64,000 bases of DNA from Metaphire vulgaris (lineage: Eukaryota > Annelida > Clitellata > Crassiclitellata > Megascolecidae), in NCBI GenBank assembly GCA_018105865.1, contig CM030847.1, positions 11,627,386-11,691,385 of the forward strand, in the 5' to 3' direction. A model generated the notes under the pieces. It was not told the origin of the DNA, did no database searches, and saw only the letters and a list, made by a program, of their open reading frames with translations. Positions 36,301 to 48,800 of this stretch are shown one piece after another (position 1 is the first letter of the stretch; each line of letters opens with the position of its first letter). The position numbers and the translations under genes are program-made.

Positions 36301-39300
36301 ATTTCTAGAAATAAAATGATGACTAGCAAGCATTTCAGTCCTCTCCACCAGCACTTGCCTCAAATCCACGTATTATGTAAAATATGGGCACCAGTAACAC
36401 CCACTGGACATTCATACCAGATATCAGCAGAAGATTTAACAGCTGTGGAAGCAGCATATATCAGAGGTGCAAATAAAATGTCATTAGTGCAATGTTTGGA
36501 AAGTTTGGAAAGTTTGATTCAAACAACAGTTCGATCGCTCATCAAATGATTGAGAAAATTCAATTTATATCCTCTAAGCATCCTGCTACCATATACTATA
36601 ATGTGTCTTCCATTCTCCAGTTGTGCTGTTGGATGTGTATCATACTTCTCTTTCTTACCACTAATTAATCTTTGAAGAATTGGGTTTTAAGGAGATAGCG
36701 AACTTTTAAAAAAAATCGTAAATTTGAAAATTTATTAAAAATCTTAAAGAAAAAGTACCATCACAGATTTTGGATATATTGTAGTAATGAATGTGCTCTA
36801 TTTAGTGATACCATTCATTTTAAGCTACCACCTGTCCCACATGGCCATTTTCACACTCAAAGCCAAGTCGTCGTAGGCCTTTGGACACATTTTTAGAGCC
36901 AGTAAAAATTCAGGGAGTAACAATATGAAAAATCTGTTTGCACTGAAAGAAAATATAGCTACAGGACAGTTTACAGAATAAAAGTTACAACTCTGAAATA
37001 AAGAGAAAGGTTCCATTTGGAGAGCTAAATGCTGAATATCAGGAAAGGTGCAAATTTTTTCTTCAATTTTTGTGCCTCTGCAGAAAGGACAGTTTTGTCA
37101 ATATACAAAGTTTTGCTCTTGTTTTGTAGAATACTACTAGTAGTGAATAAGTCCAGAAAGTTTCAGCCCCCTAGCTATGATATTTCTGAAGTTACAGAGG
37201 TCTGAAGTTGCAAGAAATTTAAGCGGCAGTCGCGAAACGCCAAAAAACGGCCCACCCCAGGTACTATAAAAGTTTAATATCTCAAAAACTGCTCAAGAGG
37301 GCAGGCTAAAATTTTGCAAACTTTCACTTGGATGTTTGGGGGACATTTATGGCAAATTTCATAATTTTCTGAGATGGTCGACCTGGAGCCATTTGTTGAA
37401 TTGACACGGAATGACTCAAAGGCAACACCCACAACTGACAGAATCAACAAGAAAGGATTAAGATGTTTGTGCTGTTGGCTATGTGTTTTATATGGAACAA
37501 TAAATAACTTCTATCAGAATTTTACTTAGGCATCCTACCACTACCAAGATTTACTGCAAATTCCAGTGAGTGCCTGTCTAAATTTGATATTTTAACAATC
37601 ACTCCAATGTTTCAAATCCAAAAGGACGTGGATTACACAAGACTGAAAATGCAAATGGCAACAAATAGTGAATTCCAGTTTCAAATGAGGAAATGCACCA
37701 ACCGCCATAGAGACTAAATCACTGTATAACATGAAACATAAAAAAACATCTCTAAGTAACTTTTTTGCACTTTGTAAAGACTCACTCTTCGGCTTCCTCT
37801 TTGTTTCTCTTCCTTTTCCTCAACATTTTTCTCCGCTTCACCCTTTGTTCTGCCAATATCTCTTCCTTCGACTTTACGAACAGACGGCCGATCTTCTTTG
37901 CCGGCGCTTTCTCTCGTCGTCTTAAGCAGGTCTCCTCTGGTGACTCTTGCAGGTTCCTCTTTCGTGGCTTTTGAAGAAGACGTCTGCACGTGCCTCTCAT
38001 CCTCTTTTGTCAATCTCTGGGGCATTCCTGAAGACTTGGTGACCTCTGTCAAGAGCTTACCACTTGGACATGTTGAAGCATTCAGTACTGAAGTCTTTGG
38101 TGCGATAATGATGTCTGATGAAACGCTGTCTGAATCCCCGCTGTCCTTCTTAGCACCAGATTTCTTTGAGGTTCTTGTTTTTACCAGCAATGCAGCACTG
38201 ATGCTGAGCGGTGTTACATCAGACCCTGTCTTTATCATCGGAGCCAATGCTGCCATCTGCTTATCTGTCTTCTCAGGCTCCATATCCTTTTTGTGCATTA
38301 TGACCTTAATACAAAGACAATATGTTTCTAATGCTAAAGAGCTGTCAAGTATTGGTGCTACAGCAGAAACAACAACCAAACTATGAAATACATTAAAAGT
38401 TAGTGTCTTTTTAAATGAAAAGTATACAGTGGCAGCATCACTGAGCTCGACTTGATGCACAACCAAACATCAGATCTTAAAACTATTCAGTACACTCCTC
38501 ATACATCATTTCATACTGGTCATAAACAAGTTTTTATAACAGAATATCATTAAATCAAAGTTCTTTATCTCAACACCTTCAAAGCACGCGCGCGCGCACG
38601 CACACACACACAACACACACACACACATGCAACACACTTTTTACATATGATCATACAATGTTTACTTGTCCTTTGGAATGTACGTGGCCCACTTGAGTTA
38701 ATTAACATTAAACAATTTTTTATGCATTTCCTGGAGCTTCTATGTCACTAGCAATTACCATAATTGGGAACAGCATCTTTCATATTAAATTGCAGATGAT
38801 TGTGGTAGGTGGGTTTATTACTGCCATAACGAGTTTTGGTATTCATGTACACAGAAGTTATTTTGCATGCCACAATTACTCAATCAAAATCCTCAAATGT
38901 TGCCTAAAAACTCTAAAATGTTTTAAATTAATATTGTTATTATCAAATTTGTTTACTGTAGACAATGCTTGTTTACATCTGGTCTGCCCCTCAAATGGTC
39001 TTTACTCACCCCTATTAGAGTAAAAACTAGGATCTGTACAGCGCATGGTGGGACAACCTGCACTTGCCATACAACTGCCTACCAACAGAGCGGACTAATC
39101 GTGGCTGCCAGTTAAACGGTTACAGCATCATATTGAACCCTTAGAGACTCCCCAATATGCTATGGAAGTTTTCAGTACAAATAATGGAATATTTATTTTT
39201 TTAATGCAAGATCAAAAGCATATTTGAATACAAATGTCAGAAAAGAAACAAACTTTGTCGACATCTTCATCTTTAGTGCTCCCAATGCGTTTACTTCGAC

Positions 39301-39742
39301 TATGCTTCAAAGTCTGGTCTCGATCGCGCTCTCGAAAAGACACCAAACTGCGACTAGACATTCGACTCTGACTTGACATTACCATTGTACAACCCAGTTT
39401 ACGATTGAAGTCTTCAAATGCATGCAGATACCTAACAATAAAATAAGCAGTACATGACCAAAGCAAGACCAGAAGTTACAGTACATTCAGAGAATTAATT
39501 ACAGATCTAAAGACTTGTAAGTAGGAAAGTAACATCAGACATTAAGAACTACATCAGCAGTTCCATACCGGTGACATGCATATCCCTCGAGGATAATGAT
39601 CTAAAGATTGATGGAAGGATAACAGTCAATAAGTATCAAGAAGGAATTTGAGTGAAAACAGGGTTTTATACAGATCAGACATCATGTAATTTAAGTTATG
39701 AAAAAGACTTCAATATTGTGGACTGACCACATTAGAAAGGAG

Positions 39743-39802
<60 letters not shown>

Positions 39803-42800
39803 GGGACTTGATGGAAACATACAAAATAATGAATGGGAAAGTAGATGTGTCATACGATCAATTCTTTACATTGGCACCCTATAGCAGCACAAAAGGCCAC
39901 AATGCAAATTGTTCAAACAGAGGGTGGGACCAAGAAATATTTTTTAGTGCAAGCATTGTGGACAAATAGAACAGTTTGGATGAGGTGGGAGTGACAGCAG
40001 AAACAGTAAACATATTCAAAATTTATCTGGGAAAACTAGGTTATTGAATGTGAAGAGTTACTACAGTGGTTTTCATGCAAGCCAACTTAGCCTTCTAAAC
40101 CACTTTAACCCCTTAACTGGGGAATAAATCTGTAACTCAATGTAAACTGGACGGCTCTGAGCCGTCGCGCCCGGTTAAGGGGTTAAATCACATTATTATT
40201 AATAATTATAGCAAAAGAGCCTGTGAAAGAAGTTCAAAATTACTGAGAAGCAAAAATAGGCTCATGCACTGTTTTTAAAGAGAAAAAATAATCTCCAAAA
40301 TCTATTTAAATGTCAATATAAAAAAAAACAAAAGACATACCATAAGACTAAAAAATTATTTAAAGTGTTGCATGTTACATGCCCAGGGGCATGCACGAAG
40401 TTCACTTGTTTTGCTTTGGGCTACTTTTAAAAAAGACTTGTAACCGTTGAACTACATTTTTCTTCATGCAAATAAGGCAAAATGTCTGATTAGAGCATGA
40501 GAGTTGCACTACTCCTTTTAACATACTTCTTGTATGCCTGCTTTATATTTGTTGACACAACAGAAGCAGATGATGGAAGATTCAGCTTTGAATGAACAAT
40601 GTGCCACTTCATCTGATTGGTCACCTACAAAACATACCAAGAAATTACCATGATAAAATATGACAGATTGACACCTAAGCAAGCATGAACAAGAATAAAA
40701 CAAAACTTCTTATACCATAAGTACATATAATTAATTTGGTAAAACTTGACATTCATGGGCGTTGCAAAGCAGCATATTTCAGGTACACTGGCATTACTCT
40801 GTTCTATGCTACACTTTAAGTCAAGGGTTGGCAAATTACGATCCGCGGGTCGCATACGGCCCGCCGCATATTCCACATGGCCCGCGAGATCATTTAGAAA
40901 TATGCATATGAACGACAGAAAATGAGATAATTTGAAATTATTTTTTAAAATGGTTGGCAGCGCCTCTGGGCAAAAGAAGGATCACACCTCCAACATCCCC
41001 CCAAAATGTCTTGACAAGCAAAAAAGGTCATCGCAGTTATTGCATCGTATTATGGTATTGCAATAACGGATTCCAATTCCAAAAAAGTACTTCAAATTCA
41101 TCTTTTTTTTCCACACTTGAAATTATAAACATTTTGGCTCTTTGCATGAGTGGCCTGCCTAATGTAGTATTAGGTTTCAAGCAGCCCTTTTAAGAAAAAG
41201 TTTGCCCACCTCTGCTTTAAGTCATACAGTCATATATGCCTCTAAGACATCATGCAAACAAACACAAGGAAAGTGACATTCGTTTTCAAAACGATGGCAA
41301 CATTTCAGAAATAAACAAATAATTTCTTAAAGAAACCCCAAAGTTCACTCTGATATAAATTACTTACTCTGTTGTATCCACCCATTGACTGAACAATACG
41401 GAAAAGTTTGAACAGGCTAAGGTCAAATCCTCCAAGATTAGGAGCTTTATTGATTGGTGTTCCCCTGTCGTCCATGAACTTAAACAACTCAGCAACAAAA
41501 CGATCCTTCTTCTCATCCGGTTCATCATCTGATGACTGTAAGAACACAAGTAGCCACTTAGTCATTGTACCATTACCAGTAGACTTGATCATTGTAATTC
41601 CTTATATAATGATATGGCCAAATCTAATATGCAAAAGCTTCAAAAGACTCGGAATTCTATTGTTCAAGCGATTACTAAAACTTGTTAAGGACAATCATAT
41701 TAAAATTGTTCTTCAAAAGTTACACTGGCAGCCGGTAGAACAGAGAATTGTATTCAAAACTGGTCTCCTGGCTTATAAAATACTGCAGTCTGGCCAACCT
41801 CAATGTTTAAAATCTATGTCAAACCATCCGAAACATCGTCATTCAACAAGGTTTGCTGATTCATTGTTAAATGAACCCAGAACCAACAGTGAAACTGGTA
41901 AGAGAGCTTTTTAAAATTCTTGTCCAAAAACATGGTATTTTCAGACCCAGGCTTAAAACATTGCTTCCAATTAGCATTCTCTTCCTAGTCTGTCTTGCTG
42001 GCTCCCATTGACTGATCTCTGGAATTACCTGGTCTTCTAGGGACGAATTTGGGGCACCATCAATTAATACAATTCAAGTATTAGAACAGGTGCTATAGAA
42101 GTGCGTAGTAATAATAATAAAAATAATTATATAATAATAAAAATTATTATTATAACCATAGACAAACCAAATCCAACATCAACACAAAGGTCTCTTCAGC
42201 TAAAGAGGCTAAACAATATAGAATGTAGCTCTCAACAAATCACCATTAATATCAAGACAACCGCCATGATAATGGTTGTTGTAATGGTAAAAAAATTCAA
42301 ATAAAAAAATGTCATGGTAGTAACACAACAATGGCACTACCACTTTTGTCAATGTCATGAACAAGCCCCAGACATACATATAAGTGCACGGTTGAATGCT
42401 GGATCTTGCATAAATTCATTAGGTAGAAATGACTCAAGACTGCTAAACCTAAAAAGCAACAGAATAAAACTGCAAACTGGATGCAAGGAGAGCTGGCGTT
42501 TTACCTCTCCACTTTCCGAAGAACTGTAGCCCAAGAGTTCCATTTTACTCCAGTTTGGAGGCAGTTCACGACGCTCCTTGTAGCTCTGTGCCTTATCAAA
42601 AGCAGTCTTCAGTGTTTTGTCTTTATTCTTCATAGTTGATTCCAATGTAAACTCTTTTGTATTAGATATTGTTGTCGTAAAACTAAGACAATCAATTTTA
42701 ACATAAACTTTACAAAAACAGTTCAATAGCAAGGTTTTAAGAAGTTGAAACTAAATATAGCAAAGCCCTGTTAACCATAATGCCCGTAAGGCCAATATTT

Positions 42801-45782
42801 CTGTGTGGCAGTCCATTACAAATCCCCATAAAGCCAATATTTCAGCCTGAAAACCCCTACCAGTTCTCGTAAATAATTCTTGCTGATTTTGGTATTATTG
42901 GAGACAGAGCAGTATCTGGGTGAACCAGATATACTTGTATTTACATATAATAGCAGCTTTTTGATTTGCTGTTAATCACTGGCAAAAATAAAGCGTTTTA
43001 TTTAATGTAAGGAAAGCGGTAATCATACTGTAGGCCCTGAAATGAAAAGAAAGCATTACCGGTATTCTATTGCTTCAGCCAGAAATAAAATACTAGAGTG
43101 ATGATGTTGGTTACACATTTTATCAATAAATGCATTTAATACAGTTGATTATGTTGTTACACTTAAGATACAAAGTTTTCCCACACTCCCAGGAAGCCAG
43201 GGCAATGAGGATTTCTTCCTTAAGAACTCAAAGACGATGGGGATAACACAGATTCAGATAACACGGACCTGACATCGACCATCTTTGTCCCGAATGAGGT
43301 TAAAAACATTAAACGTCTGGTTCTCCAACAGGTGTTAAGCCTCAAGAGTGATCATAACCTTTACCTTTATGCCATCTAAAACTTTTAGAAACTTTAAGGT
43401 AAAGGTAATCTTTCAGATGACCATAGGGTGAGTTAATGATGATGCTTCACGGCCTGGCTTTATGAGGACTCACCACCTTCCTTTCCTTACACCATACAAA
43501 CGCCCAATTCACAACCAAGCAGACTGGGCAGCAGCAACTAATATGCATGGTGAAATGCAATGGGCTTGAATCATGAACCTCGTGAATTGTAGACCAGCTA
43601 ATCTGCCACTGCGGAGCAGTTTGCCTTCTTGACTCTAATGAATCTGACACAATTCAAAGGTTTCTAATATTCATTTTCAGTTAGATAAAAATCCCATTCG
43701 GGTAGTAAAATCTTCTAAATTGTGTGATGAAAAGGAATTCGAATGAATCAATCATTTCTACAGACTAAACTCAAGAGACACGACTCTGGGATGATAGAAT
43801 ATTTATTAAATAACAATACTAAGACAACAGTTTAATATATAGGGTAGTGTGCAGTCCAGTTATAAGAAGGTGCTTCTGAATATCAAACTTACAATTTTCC
43901 ATCTTTGAAGGATTTGACAAGAAGATGATGCCTTGTTGGCAACTGGACATCATCAGCACTGGGAAGAACAACAAGAACTGGAACTGTTGACGCCGCTCTA
44001 CGACTGCGTTCCTCAAAGTCCACGCAAAGCACTCGGCCAACAAGATTCTGCTGGGAGTGTATACTATATGTTCTCTTTGAACCTGTATCACTATCATCAT
44101 CAGAACTCTCTACATCAGACTCAGACTCTGAGCTGTAAAACACCAAAGTCCAAGAACAAATGCACCATCTAACCGTAACGGGAAAAAATTATGGCTGCGG
44201 ATATCAACGATAAATTAATCAATTAATCGTTAAAATGTTTAATCGATTAAATTTTCTTTAATCAATTAATTTTTCGATTAAATTTTAATATTTTTGTAAC
44301 TTATTTACAGTGTACTTGAATACCTACTTAGCTTACTATATTTTTATTTCATTCAGACAACAATGACGAGTAATGAAAACAATGCTGCAGTTAAGCATTT
44401 CAGAAGAGAGATGAGCAAGCACTTTTGTTTTTAAGCTAACTGCAGATGGCAAAGTAGACAATATGCAGAGTTGCAATGTAAGGAGATCAGCTAGAAGCTA
44501 TATGCAATTATTTTAATAGAAATTAATTAATAATTTTTCTGATTAATCGAACAAGAAAATTTTAATTGTTACCAGTCCTAAAAAAATACATTGAAATCAA
44601 ATTGCAAATACCCATGGTTCAGTTTGGCAAAAAGCAAGATTACTGTAAATCACAATCTAAAAATCAAACGATCTAAAACTGATACAAGCGCTCTGTAAAG
44701 TGCCCTTGTTTTTGGTTATGCTATGCTTACGGCACTATATAAATAGTCCAGTATACAATACAATTCAATACAAGATCCTGTAAATCCCATACCAAGTTGC
44801 GGTAGCAGTTTTAGATTTTGGTGCTTTTCTTACAACAGGTGTACCAAAATGTTCTGGATGAGTAAGTGGCAAATCATCAAGTGTCTGCAAAACAAAATTT
44901 GCAAATGAAAGACTGAAGAGAAAACTTCCATCCCTATATTCATATAACTTGGATCTCTGTTTATGCCGGATCAGGACAACTGGGTACTGCCGATTGGGCC
45001 CCGAACAACTGGGCCCGACATTTGGGTAATGGGACATTTGGGTAATGGGACATCTGGGCCCTGGACATTTCGGCCCCGTACAATAGGGAAAGAGAGAAAG
45101 GTGCTTCTGGTTGTGCTATAAAAATCAGAATCGGCAACAACTATTCTTGTATACCAATGTTATGCTTAAAAATCATAAATGCCTGTGAGTTCAAAGAATA
45201 GTACTAAATTTGTAGCTGATGACAGGGCTTAAAGAAGACTTCCTGCAGTTATTCACAGCTACAGGAATACAGCGAAGCCTCAGTTCTTCTTAAGTCCATA
45301 TAAGCCCTTAGTAACTATACTTTGCATTTACAATCAAAGAAATAGCACTACCCATTAAGAATTTGTACCTAATTTGTAGCCAATGACAGGGCTTAAAGAA
45401 GACCGCCCGAAGTTATACAGCGAACCCTCAGTTATTATTGTGTCCAGTTCGATGGTGCGGGGCCGAGATGTCCAGTACCCAGATGTCCCGTTACCCAAAT
45501 GCCGGGCCCAGTTGTCCGGGGCCCAATCGGCGGTACCCAGTTGTCACGTACCCGTTTATGCATAGAGCAAAATATAAAGTTAACATAGGAAATATGCGTA
45601 CTTCGCTCTTCATAAAATGACGATCTCCCTTCAAACACAGCTTTGTCCTTCGTAAAGTATTTTCATCTCCATCATCAAATACTGAAATCAAATAACAAAA
45701 TAACTGAAATACCACAAATAAGTAAACAGCAAACAGCTATGAACACTAAAGGGCTATTCAGTCAATTGAAGCAATATTCCAC

Positions 45783-45851
<69 letters not shown>

Positions 45852-48800
45852 ATTTTCAGTGTAATATGGAAGTGGTGGTGATCCTGAGTGAGATGAACTG
45901 CCAGTCATGAGGTCCAGAATTTTCCTTTCCATAAAGTTTTCTGTTGTTTCTGACCCTGCCACTAACAATCAACTCAGTTCTGAATTCGTTCGCTTGGTAC
46001 TTACTCAGCAGAAGAAAAGGCAGTGAAGGACAGGCGTTGATGGAGAGGCTGCCAACCATTCTCATTCAACCAATGTCACAAAAAAGTGGATGCTAATTAT
46101 GCTTCAGCTCTCCTATGGGCTTAGAAGTTCATGAAGCAGCCTTTACCTTTTGGGTGGCATAGTGGTCAGGTGGCTAGCAAGTTTGAATGCCATTCATCAG
46201 GTTCAAGAAGCCTTGGCTGAGGCAGAAATTTCTTGGCCACAACTGCCCCATGGCTACATTCACCATGCAGTTTGCATCTTTATTTTTTTGTTTTAATTTT
46301 TTCATAATTCACCACATAAAATTAGTGCTGCACTTTAATTGCAAATAATGCACAATTAATGTATTAAACTTTTGATCACAATTAAAAAATTAATTGCAAT
46401 TAAAAAATTAATCACATCATATTTCACTAAGAGAATCTGAGCTTGAAGTGATGGTGTTGCAAGCTTTTGTTTACAGTTAACTGTCATGGATATTGCTTGT
46501 GCTATATAATGACTGTCATGCATAGTCACATGACTGTGCTCTGGTCACGTGTCCTCCATCTTTTACAGTTTACCGGTTAGTCACTTTGTCGGAGTTAACT
46601 TTCCAAATTTTAAATCAACAAATTTTTTCTAAATTGCTGATGGATATAATAGTAGAGAATAAGGATGAGAAAATCAAAGAGAGTGAATTATAACAGAAGA
46701 TGTCTAAGTCTAAATGGTCACTGAAAACAGGCAGTGTGTTTTTAAATGCACAGTGGTTTGTAAACATTGAAAGTACTTATGATTGCGAATGAAGTTGTTC
46801 AAAGAAATGCAATTAATCATAATTATTTTAATCGCACGATTAATCACAATTTAAAAAATTAATTGGTGAACAACACTATACAAAAGACATTTTCTTATCA
46901 ACAGGACCCAACTTAAGCTGAAGTCTCATTGTAAATATAATGAAAATCTGTAATAACTGGCATTAAGAAAACAGGCATCCTCACAGAAATGCACTCTTGG
47001 TTCTCTCTTTAGTATTTTCCTTCTGCTTAAATAGCAAAGGGTGGAAAGTTAGCAGAGTGGTAACAACGTGGGATGATGGAGCAGGAGGTCGCGGGTTCGA
47101 GTCCCACAGGAGCCCTAAAAGGTCGACTCAGCCTTTTTCGCGATGGTAAAATGAGGAGCAATGGCAACATTGCGAAGGTAACCATAGGATCGGCGGAATG
47201 ACTGGCCACTGTCCGCTGATAAATGGCTTAGCCACCTATGGGCTGATGGTCATGAAACCAGAGATCAGCACCGGCACCTACGGACACAGAGCCTACGGAT
47301 GAACTTTTAAATAGCAAGTCTAACTGGAATATGCTTAAAACCATTTGAGTTAAGCATTTGCAATTAAACAACTGTAATCCATATAATCTAGTTCTCAGAT
47401 ATTAAAAAACAGAATAACTCACTGATTCACTAATGATTAAGTAATGAAAATCAACTATACAAACTTGAGTCAATACAAATAAATATAACTATACAATACA
47501 GGAAACGAGACAATTCCACCAAAGACTGAACAAAAGCTAAGTGTACATGTTTGGGCATATCAATTAAGAGGATTGAAAATACTTATCCTTAAAAAGTGCA
47601 TATAATAAAAGAAAGTGACAGCATACAAACTATGCACAGATACTATAATTTAGAAAATATTGTAAAATCATGGTAATAACCAAACTCACCAACTGTATAT
47701 ATGCTAAGGTCATTTATACGATTGACAGTGCCTTCAACATAAAGACCGGTGTCAGGTCTTCGTACTTCAACTGCTGCACCAACCTGTCACAAAACATATA
47801 GATTAGATTAGATAGTTCATTAATAGGTGCACTTAGCACAAATGCACCACTGCTGGTTGATCAAAGAATAATGGTTTAAATCTTGAAAGGAAAACGTCTC
47901 GAGAGATATTGTTGTCCCGTAGCTCCATTGGAAGAGCATTTCAGTAAAAAGGTCGTAATTTACTAAATGAACGATCATCAATCTTTATGCTGGTTCGAGT
48001 AGTGACCAAGGTTCTCATCCTATCTGACCTGAGTCCGAACGGTCTGTGCATTGACCTTAACTGCCTACATTCACAGGTAGGGTATTCCGATGCCTCTCCT
48101 CAGAGGCACTTATCCACGAGGGAAATGATCTTGAAAATCAGTCGGCTTGATCAGGATCCAATGCAATTCACGGAGAACCAGTGTGATGTGCTGGCTCCTT
48201 TCCGTGTCTGTTAAAAGGTGAGCTGCAGCATTCTGCACCGCCTGCAGGCACTGAATTTGTGTGTTGCTGACAAGCTTGGGCTAACAAGCTATTACAATAG
48301 TCCAGTCTTGTACTTACAAGTGTATGAACTAACACCTTTGCCACTTCATGTATCAAATAAATGACCGACTGACTGAATAAATGAATGAATGAATGAATGA
48401 ATGCACATGAACCACAACAAAAAGTTTCTATAAAATAGGGACAACTAACATTTTTATATTGAAAAATATTTATCTAAAACACAATAAATACAATGATCGA
48501 AACATAATAAATACAATGCTAGAATTCTCTGGTAATCAACATCACCAATAAAATATTATGGTCCTAAATGCTTAGAACCATAACCTTTAAAAAACAGAAG
48601 TTGAAGGAATTAAGGATGTTGGCAAAGAATCATTTAAAAACAAACCCTCAGTGATCCTCTAATATCTTCATCTTGAACGATCAGTACCTTTCCATCATCT
48701 TTAAGTGTAACCTTAAAAATATTTACACAGTAAATAGCAAATATATAAAAAGACTTGGGATAATAAAGTCACGCTCAGGTTTCGTTCGTTCGTTCAGGTT

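Noticed and set aside
37898..38386. 162-codon open frame on the plus strand
   Set aside because: It lies exactly over the minus-strand ARID4 exon 37786-38304, whose acceptor, donor and phase fit the rest of the gene. The plus frame has no motif and is a shadow.
43020..43075. A further ARID4 exon after the acceptor TTTTCATTTCAG
   Set aside because: Its frame meets a stop before any good donor, and the exons at 43893 and 42682 join directly in phase without it.
47036..47110. A tRNA gene
   Set aside because: The A and B boxes are good, but the ends do not pair into an acceptor stem and a long non-tRNA body follows, so it is a SINE.
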